Part shown: positions 13,135-25,700 of the stretch, piece after piece
How positions within the stretch are numbered: the first letter of the stretch is position 1
Layout: each line of letters starts with the position of its first letter
Assembly: GCA_036852015.1 (NCBI GenBank)
Contig: JAANDG010000171.1
Span: 147,001-211,000 of the forward strand
Reading direction: 5' to 3'
Origin: Pelodera strongyloides
Lineage: Eukaryota; Nematoda; Chromadorea; Rhabditida; Rhabditidae
Length of the DNA: 64,000 bases
Translations under genes and position numbers: made by a program
The notes under the pieces: model-generated
Seen by the model: the letters and a program-made list of their open reading frames with translations, nothing else
What the model was told of the DNA's origin: nothing
Database searches by the model: none

Positions 13135-16100
13135 TAAATTCTTTTCTGAAAAGAATGCCAGGAATGGATTTTTCCGAACTTCATCTCTGGAAGTCAATCC
13201 CTTACGGCAACACATCAATTGCTGTCGGAGCTTCAATATCATCCGGTGCTGGACTTCGAGCAACAATATCCCTGCAAAAGATCTTTGATTTCAAATTTTC
13301 TTTTAATTTTCCACGATTCTTCAACGAGAAACAGTTCTACTAATTAATGATTAAGTGTGAGACATAAATAGGCTTCTAATTCACGTACACTGGTTCGGCC
13401 GACGGAACTTTTTCTTTCTTCATGCGTTCCATACGCTCGTCTGAAGAAAATCATTATAATTAATCAATTTGATTAGTGAATGTTAGTCGGCGTTAGTCAC
13501 TTTGTCTACTGTAGTATTCAAAATATTCAATAGTGGGGAAACTTCTAGAAATCATAAGCAAAACACTATCTATTATAAACGTACTCATTCTCTTCTCCTT
13601 GTTCTGTACATATTCTTCGAAATCCTTGACAAAGATTTCAAACTGCTTCTTCGACTAAAAGTAGTTGATAACATTTTTTACCGCCACAGTAGTCAGTAGC
13701 TAAGGCTTAGGCTTAGGCTTAGGCTTAGGCCTAGGCTTAGGCCTAGGCCTAGGCTTAGCTATATCTCTCCACTACAAGTAAACCGTTCACGTACATCAAT
13801 CATCATTGGTTGAGTATTCTCAAATAGTTGTTTCACGTTTCACCCCTACAAAGAGCGCAAGTTATGTTTTCATAGAAGTCAGAACATTTCGTACCGCTTC
13901 CGACAAACATCCTTGATTTATTGCAAATGAGCCAATGGCTACGACAATAAACACGTACTGAATTTCCACTTGAACACTCGACATTCGCATTTCTAAAGAA
14001 TAAAAATAATGAAAGAGGGGAGACGAGACCCCGACAAGGTAGTGATCGGGACAGGTACATGGCATGGCGTTCCACTAAAGAATCCCACCTCGTATATTAC
14101 GCACACACTGGACCAGGTCAGTTTCCCGCAGGTCAAGAATACTTTGGAGCACATATTCAACGGCGACAAATGTGCCCGTCCTTCCTAAATGAACATGAAT
14201 TTTATCTCAACACCGAGCAATATACATATAGAACCCTGCTTCAGTGCCTCGTCGATGCGTAGCCCAGTAGGCCTGAGGCCGAGTTCTCAGTCTTTTTAGT
14301 GCGCGATGAGCCCTGAGGCCATATTCACCACTCAACTTTTTCTCAGCGTGCCTGACGTTAGAATACTATTTTCTGTCCCCAGGGAATATTTCCCAGAGGG
14401 AATCGGTGTGGTGAATATGGCCTTAGGCTACTGCCGCTTTCTCTAATAAATGCACATGGAACTTGCGTGAAACAAGCGCGCGTCGAAAAAAGGTGAAAAA
14501 TAACTTTTCCGAACCCTACACTAAGGGCTACTTACGACCTATGGTTCAAAAAGTGAACCTACCAATTCCCGCCGAGCAGTGCACCACGCAGACACCCGTT
14601 CTTGTACTTCTCGCCACTTTCAGCAATCGAAACACTGCCAGACGTGATTTTGGGATGTTTTTGTCCGGCCTATTTTTATGCATATTATTGATATGCGTTG
14701 AAATTTAACCCCTATTCAGGAACATGATACTAAGCCTAAACCTAAGACAATACAGGAGGGCAGTGGCCAGTTTTCAATATCGGATTTAATTCAGGTTCAT
14801 GTGATGCATGTGACTCTTTTAATGCTACTTATTTTTTTCGAAGACCCTTGCAGCGGAATCATATCTATTGTAAAAGAATGCAGATGCGCAAGTTGTTCCA
14901 CTACAGCGAAATGGGACAGTTGCAGTCAACATTCGTTTCTATTTTGTTGCGGCGTGCTTTTTGTCCCCGAAACTGATGCGACACGCTGCCCAGCCTGGGT
15001 CCTAGCTACGGTATCTTGACCCACCATGTGACCCAATTGTGATGTCCCACAGTGGTTCTGGCCCCATTTCTCTGGTCTGTTATCTCAATCATCGAAACGT
15101 TGATGTGTTTATCGACCTTTTGTATTGAACAGTTCTTGAGTTTAAAATCTGAAATCAAACAATTGTGTATATCATTTGGCAATGGTGCAAATAATTTTGC
15201 TTACTCAAAATCAGAAGTGAATAGTCGCTTACGTTTGCAAACGCATATATATTATTTTCTGTGGAGTGTTTGGAAGTCGGCCGTAACAAACACGTAAGAT
15301 AATAGCATGTCACGAAAACAACGTAAGATTATGGCATGTCCATGTATGCGATTCGCACTTGCGAAAATGACAAATGCCTGTCCATGTTCGAGTCAATGTA
15401 AATGACAAGGTCCCGCAGCGATTTTGAGTCTAGTACGGATCTATTTCAAAATTGTACGGATCAATTCCAAACAGTTCGGATATGATGCACTTTCGCCGCA
15501 TGACCATGTCAAATGCGCTATTCGCATGGGTTACCGTTACGGTAGGCATTTGACATTCATGTAAAATGGCCTACTGCCCTGAACATGGACAGGCATTTGT
15601 CATTTCATTTATCATTTCAAGTGCGAATCGCAAACATGGGCAGGCCATTATTCTGTCGATACCTCCAACATTCATTATTTCTCCTTCAATTATGGGCCAA
15701 TATGGATCGCACTTTTGTTTTCCGTTTTCCACCAATTCACAGAGCATGAATATATGACGTGCTCGCTCTTGCACCACCATACGCCAGAAGTCCTGTAACG
15801 AATTATGTTTATTAGTTTGAGTTTGTTGACCAGTCCTTCAGCTTCAGCGTCACTATCTATGTACTATTATTGCTAGATGCGAGTCGTCTGAGGACATTAC
15901 GATTATCAAACATCTGCCACTGGGTACAGTGTCATATCGGATATCGGAGCTGTACAACGTATGGGGGCTTTTATCATGAGTTCGACCTTCATTCGCACAG
16001 AGATTGCTAGCACAACACTTTATAGTCTTGGCCAACGTAAAGTCATATTAAACTATGACATGACAAAGTTTAGATGCCTGTATGGTCGCCTCCGTTGGTC

Positions 16101-16266
16101 CCTGGGTACATATGAAATTGGCGATGAGTGGCGGTCCGGAAACTGCATTTGCATGGATATAATCACCCTCACGACCGTCCTTTAATATTATCCGAGATGG
16201 ACCGAGGCAAACAACGTCTGAAAGGTTATATCTACAGCAAAGTATCACAAACATTCCGGAAAAAAA

Positions 16267-16304
<38 letters not shown>

Positions 16305-16315
16305 GAACGACGAAA

Positions 16316-16351
<36 letters not shown>

Positions 16352-18133
16352 GAAAATAAAGACAGAAAGAAAAGGGGAAACGGAGAGGTTTTCAAGAACC
16401 AAGCTGAAGTCACTTATATGGATGCTGATTGGTACAAACCTTTGTACCGGTTCTTGTCCTTATTCTCATCAAAAGCTTGTCGGTTTGCTGGATCGGAAAT
16501 CGCTTTCGGAAGTATGGCTTTCACTTCTTTATCGTACTGTTCCAGTAGACCAAACAGCCCGACTCGCAGTTGTTCCTAATTTTTAGAATGTAATAAATCT
16601 ATGCCAAGAATCGATATTATTGATGCTTCATGTGGCCGTATGCATGAACACCGGGAATATGCTCCCAGCTCCCAGTGGAAGGTGAGAGAAAGAGAGGGAT
16701 CACACGAATCAGAGACACGCAGAGACAAATTCTCCCAACCGGGGAGGCTCCCACTGTTAGTAAATATGGCGACAGAAGTGCATCCTGCTAAAATTTGACC
16801 AAAATAAGAGAGTGACAGACAAAATACATCTTTTTGAAAAACACAAAGCTAAAGGTAAAAATCTTTTTAGAACAAATGCTGAATATTGAAAGACGGACCT
16901 CCACAAATTCGCACAACGCCTTTTTCTGTGCCTCGGTCGGGAAGTCGCATTCTTTCAATCGACGGATCTTACTTTCCTCGACGGTGGGAGTCTACAATTA
17001 TAATGATGAATAACTTTGCAATCAGACATTAGTATGATTCTATTCTATTCTATAATTTCTCGAAAGCAGATTGCAAAGTGGTGTCAAGCCCTTGTCCATG
17101 GAGCCACATTTAGAGTTGCCTTATAGAACCACTTGAAGTACAGGTTCTCAAATCTACCTGCGGTGTAAAGTGTTGTCCCCCGTCGTCCCCGTTTAGTTTT
17201 CTCCTCTGTTCGTTGGTAGAACTCTGCAACCGGTTCATTGGCTCTTGTGCACGTTGAGCGGCTCCTGATGACCTTTTCGAACGTTGTTTCCTTTCTGAAT
17301 TAGAATAAACGCATTTCAGAGTGAAGTAAGGTGGCAAGAAATACCCGGCTGCAGTTCCAGGTAACCTGTTCTTATGATAGTCAATAGAAACTATGATAAT
17401 CAATGAATGTTAAGGCTCATTGAATAATAACTGAATAGAAGTTTCTTTTTGGAATGATTTAGAAAAGCATCTACCCTTAGGCTTGGTTCTCGCCGGCGCA
17501 ACCACCGGTCCAGATCGTTTCTTCCGTTGATTTTCCCCAGCACCATCCCGCTCGGCCGACTAAATAAGTTATTGGCATTTGAACTATGTCTTGTCACCTT
17601 ATGCCCTGTCCATGTTTGCGATACGCACTTGTGAAAATGACAAATGCCTGTCCATGTTCAGGCCATTTTAAATGAATGTCAAATGCCTACCGTAACCCAT
17701 GCGAATGACGCGTTTGACATAGTCCTTTCGTTTGACATAGTCCTTTCGTTATGTCAAACGCGTTTGACGCGTTTGACATAACGAAAGTGTATCAGATCCG
17801 TACTATTTGAAATAAATCAGTATTATTTTGAAATAGATCCATGCTAGATGCAAAATCGCTGCGGGACCTTGTCATTGACATTGACTCGAACATGGACAGG
17901 CATTTGCCATTTTCGAAAGTGCGAATCGCACACTTGGACAGGGCATCAGAGCGCCAAAATCGAGCGGCGGTGTCGCGAGACAGACCGGGGGGCATTATAC
18001 CCAAACGTTCAGTTTCATAATTTCTATTTAAAACATTTGCAAACAAATCCCTTACCCGATCTGCCCCATCTTGTTTCCTTCGTTTCGTGGTTCCTTTTTG
18101 CTGATTTACTTGTAAATTGTTTGAAGTCTTCAT
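8075..18133 (-). CDS. Protein tyrosine phosphatase, nematode type, with Ser-rich tail
   Basis: At least 26 phase-consistent exons, 5' to 3': 18133-18056, 17559-17475, 17294-17158, 16991-16899, 16575-16440, 16217-16078, 15792-15663, 15258-15205, 15148-15025, 14669-14563, 14184-14089, 13992-13895, 13654-13585, 13440-13389, 13271-13206, 12979-12883, 12278-12189, 11896-11804, 11041-10982, 10846-10724, 10240-10178, 9955-9893, 9516-9454, 8932-8867, 8755-8699, 8131-8075 (about 766 residues). After a basic N-terminus, the classical PTP domain is complete: KNRYKDVVCLGPSRIIL and DYIHAN, FICTQGP, DFWRMVVQE, the WPD loop (WPDKNIP, rebuilt across the 15148/14669 junction), the catalytic VHCSAGIGRTG near residue 360, and a Q-loop-like VEIQYVFI. 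It should hydrolyse phosphotyrosine. No signal peptide or membrane helix is seen, so it is probably cytoplasmic. One intron appears to start with GC (after 16078). The tail is Ser/Lys/Pro-rich with four related 19-21-codon modules of the type KRxSNESSxES. The 3' end beyond 8075 is unresolved. Confidence 0.85.
8197..8618. repeat. 219-bp tandem duplication
   Basis: Two direct copies starting GGCTGTGCACGACCATTTTT at 8197 and 8416. Both carry CACAGGTCGGACAGCTTGTG-like and AAATTGAAGAGATCATTATT segments. It lies in the intron between the two related modules at 8755-8699 and 8131-8075 of the phosphatase gene. Confidence 0.9.
9030..9870. repeat. CA-rich intronic tracts flanking duplicated exons
   Basis: Degenerate ACACAT/CACACG-rich sequence at about 9030-9410 and 9600-9870 surrounds the near-identical exons 9516-9454 and 9955-9893. 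The flanks share GGACAGTGGGAAA and TCTGTAAGGAA as well, so the duplicated unit includes intron sequence. Confidence 0.75.
10266..10436. repeat. Snapback palindrome element with family-1 termini
   Basis: Arms of about 75 bp are nearly perfect reverse complements around a short centre (CGATCGTCCGCGGTAATCG). Termini are TTAAAGCGAAATGCTAGC and GCTAGCATTTCGCTTTAA; the arms include CAAATCCTATGTATCCTATG. Sits in the phosphatase intron between exons 10846-10724 and 10240-10178. Confidence 0.9.
10508..10649. repeat. Inverted-repeat element, family C
   Basis: Ends GAGGTCGTATTCACC and GGTGAATACGGCCTC, with inner GCAGGGAGCC and GGCTCCCTGC also inverted. Confidence 0.8.
11300..11712. repeat. Inverted array of GCATGCATGC palindromes
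   Basis: Seven exact GCATGCATGC decamers (two at about 11303-11340, five at about 11608-11710). The left pair spaced by GGTCATTTAAGGCAGAAA mirrors the right pair spaced by TTGTTAAAATGACC, forming an inverted repeat of about 410 bp in the phosphatase intron 11803-11042. Confidence 0.85.
13701..13759. repeat. Interstitial telomere-like TTAGGC array
   Basis: About nine units of TTAGGC, some changed to CTAGGC, in a phosphatase intron between exons 13992-13895 and 13654-13585. TTAGGC is the nematode telomere unit. Confidence 0.9.
14314..14425. repeat. Inverted-repeat element, family C
   Basis: Ends GAGGCCATATTCACCAC and GTGGTGAATATGGCC, core with CTGTCCCCAGGGAATATT, in the intron between the HCSAGIG exon and the RTG exon of the phosphatase. 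Confidence 0.85.
15331..15650. repeat. Inverted-repeat element, family B
   Basis: Ends ATGGCATGTCCATGTATGCG and CGCAAACATGGGCAGGCCAT, with repeated inner ACAAATGCCTGTCCATGTTC in both orientations. A second copy is at 17601-17946. It begins 13 bp past the splice donor of the DFWRMVV exon. Confidence 0.85.
16319..16349. repeat. Poly(A) tract beside a GA microsatellite
   Basis: About 31 adenines following the (GA)n tract at 16269-16301, within the phosphatase intron between the NRYK and DVVCLG exons. Confidence 0.95.
17601..17946. repeat. Inverted-repeat element, family B
   Basis: Ends ATGCCCTGTCCATGTTTGCG and CACACTTGGACAGGGCAT; interior shares ACCGTAACCCATGCGAATG and CGCTGCGGGACCTTGTCATT with the 15331-15650 copy. 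A nested GCGTTTGACATAACGAAAG palindrome lies near 17705-17790. First intron of the phosphatase gene. Confidence 0.85.
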
Positions 18134-19541
18134 TAAGACGTTTTGAACCTATAAAGCGTACATTTCCTGCTTCCTTTATATCATAGCAATATAGTTAAAG
18201 CATACTGTACCGACATATGGGGCGACTTTTCAAATCTACTGTAATAAAGTTTAAATGCAACTCACGTCCACATAGAATTAAAGTGCGCACAGCTAATAAA
18301 AAAGTGAGCAAATTTGGCGCCGCGCTGGTATTTGAAAAGAGCGGTTGTATTCAAATTTCACATCAATACTAATCAACCGAAACGGTAAATTTTAATTTGC
18401 TGGCAAGTCAGAATGTTTCAGTTGGGTTTCATAGGGAGTGGCTTTATGTTTCAAGTGATTGGTGCTCATAGTCGAAGACCCACATATAAATAGTTTATTT
18501 ATTAATAACACCACATAGTGTGCACCACAATGAAATGAAGAAAAGAAAGTGGTATATAATTAGATAGATGAAAAGAAAGTTCTACGTATAGTGGTTTTAG
18601 TACGTGGGCCTGAGCCTTTAATTGTCGTGTGATTTTTATTGAGCAAAAAAAAGCTGAACAAAAAATACGCGTTATGGCAAACGCTGTACAATAAGGCATT
18701 AGCTATACAGTTTTTGGTTTCATTCAAATAAAGTATCAGGCAATGGTCCAACCACAGTAGTTAAAAGCTACCGACAGTGGCAGACGCTTATCTTGTAGCA
18801 AGCACAAGTTTCACGCAGTTGCTCCGTGCAACTTGCTCACGAACATCTTTAAAAAAAATTAAACTGGAGTGGAAACTGGAAACTAAGGGCACACACTCCC
18901 AAACTTGCACTCTGGAAACCTCTATGCACAACCTTTGTCGATGCCGTGCGCGCCGATCCCAACTTTGGGAATTTGAAATTTTACGCAGTTTTTTTACGCA
19001 TTTTACGCAAATTTTACGCATTTTACGCAGTCTACCCGCACCATTTTTGCCACGTTCGCCACTCGGGTCCGACTCCCATTGCACCTTTTTTTCTCGCCCT
19101 CCTCATCTTTTTTTCTTCCTTCACCTTTCTTTTCTGCTCACCTTTTTTGCATCACCATGTATTATTATATCATTCAGAAGAAGACATTCCCTGTGAAATT
19201 TTACTGTTTATTGCATTAACCTTGCAGATCAAATACATAAGTACCCGTAGTGAGTGAGCTAGATAGATAAATATATAGTTTAAGTTGACACTCAATTTCG
19301 AGCAATAAACCACGTATATGTGCACAGAAACATGAATATAAACTGGCACGAAAGAGTATATCGGGCCAAGGAGGAAAGTTTGAACTTTACGAAAACAAAT
19401 GGAACGAGAAATACAGGTCAAAAATTGGTTTGCAGCAAATTTACTGAAAAAGAAAACAGGATAAATAAGTTCTACACAAAGATAAGCCAAGAGTAGGTAA
19501 CGCTTTCAAGAATTGGAACGAAATACAGAGATTTTATAGGA
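18134..19541. other. Intergenic stretch between phosphatase and kinase genes
   Basis: No convincing exon. Contains a degenerate tandem of ATTTTACGCA (about 18983-19035), AT-rich spacer, and likely minus-strand polyA signals for the kinase gene (for example near 19206-19211). Confidence 0.5.
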
Positions 19542-19735
19542 TTTTACGTGAATCAAGTTATTTACGTGAATCAAGATTTCGCTGCGTAATAGTAACCAAT
19601 GGTAGAGAATAGAGAAAGATGTCGTGGAGCAGCTCAAAATGGTACACTAACATAAATTCTCCTCCAGGAGCGCTGTATAAAACGGGTCATTTACTTGATT
19701 CACGTAAACTACTTGATTCACGTAAACTAACGACT
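19542..19735. repeat. Inverted-repeat element with doubled TACGTGAATCAAG ends
   Basis: Left end carries TTTACGTGAATCAAG twice; right end carries CTTGATTCACGTAAAC twice, so each terminus is a tandem pair. It ends 6 bp from the kinase stop codon region. Confidence 0.85.
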
Positions 19736-19740
19736 AATCC

Positions 19741-22700
19741 TTATTTATGAGCTTTTAGTGGAGTGGCGATACTTCCGATGCGGGAAGGAGCAACAGTAGT
19801 GGCTCCGGAACGGCAACAATCAATCGCATCAGGCGCATTTGACGTGATCCACGGATGGTTCTTCACCTGAAATCAAAGGGTATATTCGTTAAAGCGAAAT
19901 ACCGGCCGGTTTTTGAAACGCATCAATTACACCAGCATTCTTGTGCAGCTTATGAAAATTAACATAAATTAGAATAAAAATAGAGCAAAATTCGGTTAAC
20001 TTACTAGCAGAAATACATGAAATGGAAAGCAAAATAAACGATGCGTTTCAAAAACCGGCCTGTATTTCGCTTTAAACGAACGAAAATTGAGGTTTTTGAC
20101 GAGCAGGAATCGAACTCGTTATGGTGAAAAGGTACTGTGGAGATTATCCAGATTGCTTACTGTTTGACCCATCATAAAAACATAGGAAGCAAAATAAACA
20201 AAAGAAATACCTTGTCAAGTGGCATTCGCTTGCTCGCCTCTCTAACCACCAACTTGGTGATCAGATCGCGTGCTCCACGGCTCACAAACTTGGGAAACTG
20301 AAATGTGAAAGATGTATTTCATAAAAGAAAAAAATTCAAAACAATATAATTGAGGTTGTGAAGCATAAATTTAGGCATATTCCATAAAAAGTACGCATAC
20401 TAAAATACAAACAAGAGAGAAAATCGCATAGAGCTGTTTAACTTAGTGTGGATGTTTTTTACAAAGTTGTCGACTGTTACGATTACGGTAGTCAGACCCA
20501 CCACCCGGGCGATGGAAGGCAGTCAATTATGCAATCATGCTCACCTTCACATTGCACTCAATAATTTTGGCAATTGTTTCCTGTTCCGTCTTCATCTCAA
20601 AAGTCGGTTTCCCGACGAGACACTCGAAGCAAAGAACACCCACGGCCCATGTGTCGACCTGATAAAGACCATAAATTATACATATAAACGACTTTCTGAA
20701 GTTCCATATCCAGATCAAAAATAGACAATGACACTGATAGGGCTCGTCAAGCAATTCCTTATAAACAAAAGACTTCACGTTGCGGAGCATCTGCATCTCC
20801 CCAAAACATAAGTCTTGTTTCAAAAATGCAACCGGCCGCTAAAGAAACTCACTGTATGATCGTGCGGTAACCCAGCTGCCATTTCCGGTGACAAATAATC
20901 CAGTGTTCCGCACATTGTAGTCCTCTTCTCTTGAATACTTTGGTTGATAACAGACCATCTAAAACAGAAGGGGGTTCAAAAACAATAGTAAAAATGGGGT
21001 CTCGTGGATGTAGCTAGCCAAATGGATGGGTCTAGCCGTCTAGCTCGATGGCCGGTGATTCGGTACCGTACTACTACTATGTATTGCTAATTCAGTCTTA
21101 CATCAAAAAAAAAGTAAGAGAAAAACAGTGATCGCAAGAACTTCCTTACCCAAAGTCAGACAATTGTACATTGCCATTTTTGTCGATTAGCACATTCTCT
21201 GGCTTAATATCTCTATGGATCACGCCGTGAGAGTGACAATAGTGAAGAGCCTCGGACAACTGACAAATATACCTGAAATAAAAAAGGGAATTAAGAATTA
21301 GCATAAGAAGACGTCAGAGCTCTCGAGCACGTTCATAACATCTTAAATTCTTTTGGACTCAATTACTTAGCCATTGCGATAATTTCAGTTGGAAATTTTC
21401 GGTACACTTAGGCAAGAGAAAAATTGCACAGTAATAAATCAATAAAGAGGTACCTCAAAGGAAAATGTTTGTCTTACTTTGCGGTTAATGGCTCGTCCAG
21501 TCTTTTCATCGATGTTAATTGCTTATATAATTCGCCGTTTTCTGCGTAGTCCAATATGAGGTAAACCCGCTCGACGTCGGTGAAATAGCCGTGCATTTTC
21601 AGCACATTTGGATGCCTATATTTGTCATCATTACATACCACTAATACAATAATAATAAAATAAAGCAATGGTCAATAAAACATTACGAACATATTCATAT
21701 TTGGTGCATAACATACCGTAACTTGAGCTGAATTTCAATTTCCCGCCTCATTTGTTTGGCAATACCGTATTTCATCAATTGCTTCACGTAGAGGATTTTC
21801 AATGCGACAATCCGCTTGTTTTTCCTCGTTCTGGCAAGGAACACGTGACCAAACTACAAATAACAGATCATAATTATTACTTTGATAATTAGATAATTAA
21901 TGTATTCATGTTCTATAACTATAGTCAATTATTTATTTATAAATAATCCAAATTACGTATGTACGAATAAGAACTGTGAATCATCAGTCGATCTTGGTAA
22001 CGATAGCAGTCAGTTTTCTTGAACAAACTGATGTGTTAATTAAGTTTTACTCTAATTTAAAACATATAAATACTAAATATACCACCAACCTTTCCCTGGC
22101 CAAGTGGTTTTCCCAACTCAAAATGATCAAGGGTCCAATGATCGGATTCGAAGTTGTCGTACACTTTATGATCATCTGCAGCTGCCTGAAAATGAAAAAC
22201 TAAGGAAACTCTATTAATAAATCAATAGATTGCGTTGCTTGTTTCGAGGTATTGCAATATACTACTTACTACTACAACTACTACGTATATGGGAGCTTTG
22301 AAACACGTAGTTTCTAAAAAAAAGTAAACCTTACAAACAGGTAGAATATTTCTGAGGCAACAGTGTGTGTTTTTCTGTATTTATTGAGAAATAACCCTGA
22401 ATGGAGATACATATACGGTATCTAGCATACATTATCGGGTTCTGCTTGTTGAGGTTGAGACTGCGCCAGACCGGGGCTGGCGTCTGTATCTTTCACGTCA
22501 TTCTTCATCTTTTCAACATCGGATGGTTTCTCGGAAACTTCCTGAAAACAAGTCTGTAATATAAAGTATAGACCACAGTAAACATTCATACGTGCAAGCT
22601 TTTTCCACTTTTTCGCCGATCAGCGAGCCATAATGGGTTTTCCAAGTATCCAAAAAAAGCTGCGTGATTCTGCCAATGCTACCGTATTTTTGCACGAAAT

Positions 22701-25700
22701 CTGCATATATAATATGAAAATTCAAAAAATATTCTCGTGTAGTAGTAGGTGTAGTTCCAAAATACTGTAAATTTTCAGCATACTTGGAAACCCCATTAAA
22801 TGTAGAGACCAAACTGTCGAAAACTGTAACGCATACCTCCACTACTGCCAAACTCCGAGTAGCGTTATTACCAGCTTCAGTTGCATCAATCGGCGTTTCA
22901 GATTGGACGGGTGAAATCTAAAAAAATGTATTACACAAGAGCATATTTTTTCTGTAACTACAAGCCTATTTTCGACCACCCACATAAAACCCCGAGCATC
23001 TCAAGTGAACACAGACAAGCACAAATAACAATCGGGTTGCTCAAACTCATTATGTGATGTCCAAATTAATTAATATAATATCCATAATGTTAGGACTAAC
23101 TGATGTCTTTGCCACTCGTTTCCCCTTTCTTGAATTTCTCTTGCGTTTGCCAGGACTAGCGGTAGAAGGGGGAGATTGCATGGGGGTTTTCTCTGAAATA
23201 AACACATTACAGGATCTGCATAGTTATGAAGTAACACACCGCGTGAGAAGCTGAGCCTCTTGAATGTGCTCAGCCTGTGTCTGTTTTTCTCTTTTCATGT
23301 AAATTTACATTAGATACTGTTTTTCGTTCCTAAATAAAGAGTTTAATATATCACGGATGTGGCTTTATAACCCCTACACCTACACCTACAAATATGCAAG
23401 AAAACCACTTCCATTCTATGCATAAGAATGAAAATGATAAACATCTAGAACAAGGAATGACTAAAAAGTTTTACTAAAATAAAAAATCTCACCTACGACT
23501 TTCTTATCATTGTCTTCTTGCACGTTTTCCTTCTTAATTTCTTCAGTTTCCTTCTTCTCCTTCTTTTCGCTTTCCTCAACAATTTTTTCCATCATTTCAT
23601 TGAGAATTTCTTCAATTTCTTGGATATTCACCAAAATTTCTTCTTCAGGGAGCGATTTATTGGCTGATTCCTCCGTTGGTTCCTTATTTTGAACCTCACT
23701 AGATTCCTCGGTCTCGGCAACATGAGAACTGACCAATGTAGAAGCCAATCCTTCAGGAACCGTATCTTGTTCTGCTTCCACAGGCCCAATATCCTCATTA
23801 GCAGTGGTATCAGCACAATCCTCTAAGCAATCCTGATCGACAACAGTGTCCTTCTCCTTTATAGGAGCTTCAATTTTCTCGGCAGCCACAACTTCTGCTT
23901 CTTTCGACGATGTGCTTCCAGGTGGAGCAGCTTCAACAGTTGATTCTGTAGCAACTCTTGTCTTGCCTGTGCTGTACCTTCCTCTGGGTCGGTAAATCTT
24001 CTTTTCGGGTGATTTTTCAGCCGCGGGGGACTGTTTCGGGCCCTTTTCCGGTGGTGCCTTTGTAGCCGTGTCCGTTTCGGGGGACTGTTTCGGGCTCTTT
24101 GCCGGTGGTGCCTTTGTAGCCGTGTCCGTTTCGGGGGACTGTTTCGGGCCCTTTGCCGGTGGTGCCCGTGTTGCCTTCTTGACTGCTGTGACGAGCGGGT
24201 TCTTAGGAGATACACGGGGAGCACTGTAGAGAACCTTTCCTTGTGGAGAATCTAAACTAAGCGATAGCTCCCATAAAGTGATGTAGTTCATATATATAAT
24301 TGCGTTGTTCGTTTTGCTCAGCTACATACAGTATAAACTAGAAAGCGCCCTGGCACTGTGATTACCTATGGATTAGTTTCAAATAAATATTTGTTTGACT
24401 ATTCCTTACGAAAATCAGAACCAAATCCAAGTCCATCGCATCAAATCCTATCAAAATGTTGTAAATACTTTCTAATATATAATTGCTTACATTTATTAGT
24501 TGGCGACTGTCTTGGAACATTTCTCGCATAGTTTGGCGCTAGCCCCGCTTGCCGCAGCAATGGACCGCCACGATTTGCGGGAGAATAACGCGGCGCAGCA
24601 TTTTTGTTGTTGCCAATCTGCTGCGGCTTGGCTTCTCGAATGTCGCTCGTTCCTCTGTTGTTCGGCGATGTTCCAATTGAAATGTTCTTCATTCGGGCCT
24701 CGCTCGCGTCTTGTTTGGCATATATGAGAGATCTCAGGCTCAGCTGAAATACCTTTTTTGAATAGGTTGGTACTTTGAATGGCTATAATATTTTCCCAAA
24801 TAATAGTATATCTGCTAGCACAATTCATATTTTAGTTAGGGTATCCCAGTTGACGCTTAGTTAAACTGCAATTTATTGATTATTTATCTAAAAAGAACAC
24901 TTGTCAATGTTCAACGACGTTTAATTAAATTATTGAGTAGAAAATTGTGTTAAATTAAAACCAAAATATAATGTTGCCTCACCAAACTTCCATCCGACTT
25001 TATTCCCTGTTCTTCATCAAGGATCACCGAGATTCCGGGCTGATACTTTGGCGTCTGTTTTGGAGTGAAATTGTGTGAAGCAGGAGTGAGACGACGGTTT
25101 GGAGTCTTGGCGGAGACAGGATTCAGTACGGCCGGCTTCCGCATGACGATGGGCTAGAAGAAAAACACTAGGAATACAATCGATATTTGTCAGGGAATAA
25201 ATAGATTATAAAATAAATGTTCGCAACTAGTGCAAAGTCATGAATCTGAGAAAATTCAATTTTGGAAACTCTCCAGCCAAATTTCGAGTTTATGCAACCG
25301 AGGAGAACGTTGGTTTGACAAAATAAAGATGTTGGTTTCACTTTGTCCAAATAATAATCAGAGCACAACATTACTTACCAAAACGTTAACGTGTACGGTA
25401 ACCCTACCTTCTGTGGAGATGGCGCTATCGGACTGGGCATCTTGTTGGCCGATCTCGGCGGAAGAGACGACCTCCTTGTCGACGTTGGAGTAGACGAAGT
25501 GGACGTGGTTCTGTTAGGAGACGCCTTGGGCGAAAACGAGTTGCGAATGTCTGAAAAAGTATTTATTGAGTAAATCCTCATATTGATATTTTCCCACTAT
25601 TACAAAATGTGTTAACTTTTCAGTTCCTCATTGAGCCTAATAGTAAGCCTAATCCAATAAATCACAAATTTGTCCCTTTCATACCACCAATAAGAAGTAA

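Noticed and set aside
12872..13343. Overlapping Ser/Leu- and Arg/Glu-rich frames
   Set aside because: They read through a CT/GA microsatellite; only the segments assigned to phosphatase exons fit a gene.
20100..20170. tRNA-like T arm (GAGTTCGATTCCTGCTCG on minus)
   Set aside because: The 5' half gives no acceptor pairing or D arm, so at best it is a fragment.
22513..22851. 112-codon minus frame overlapping a kinase exon
   Set aside because: It is the wrong frame over the real exon 22917-22837 plus a dispersed repeat.
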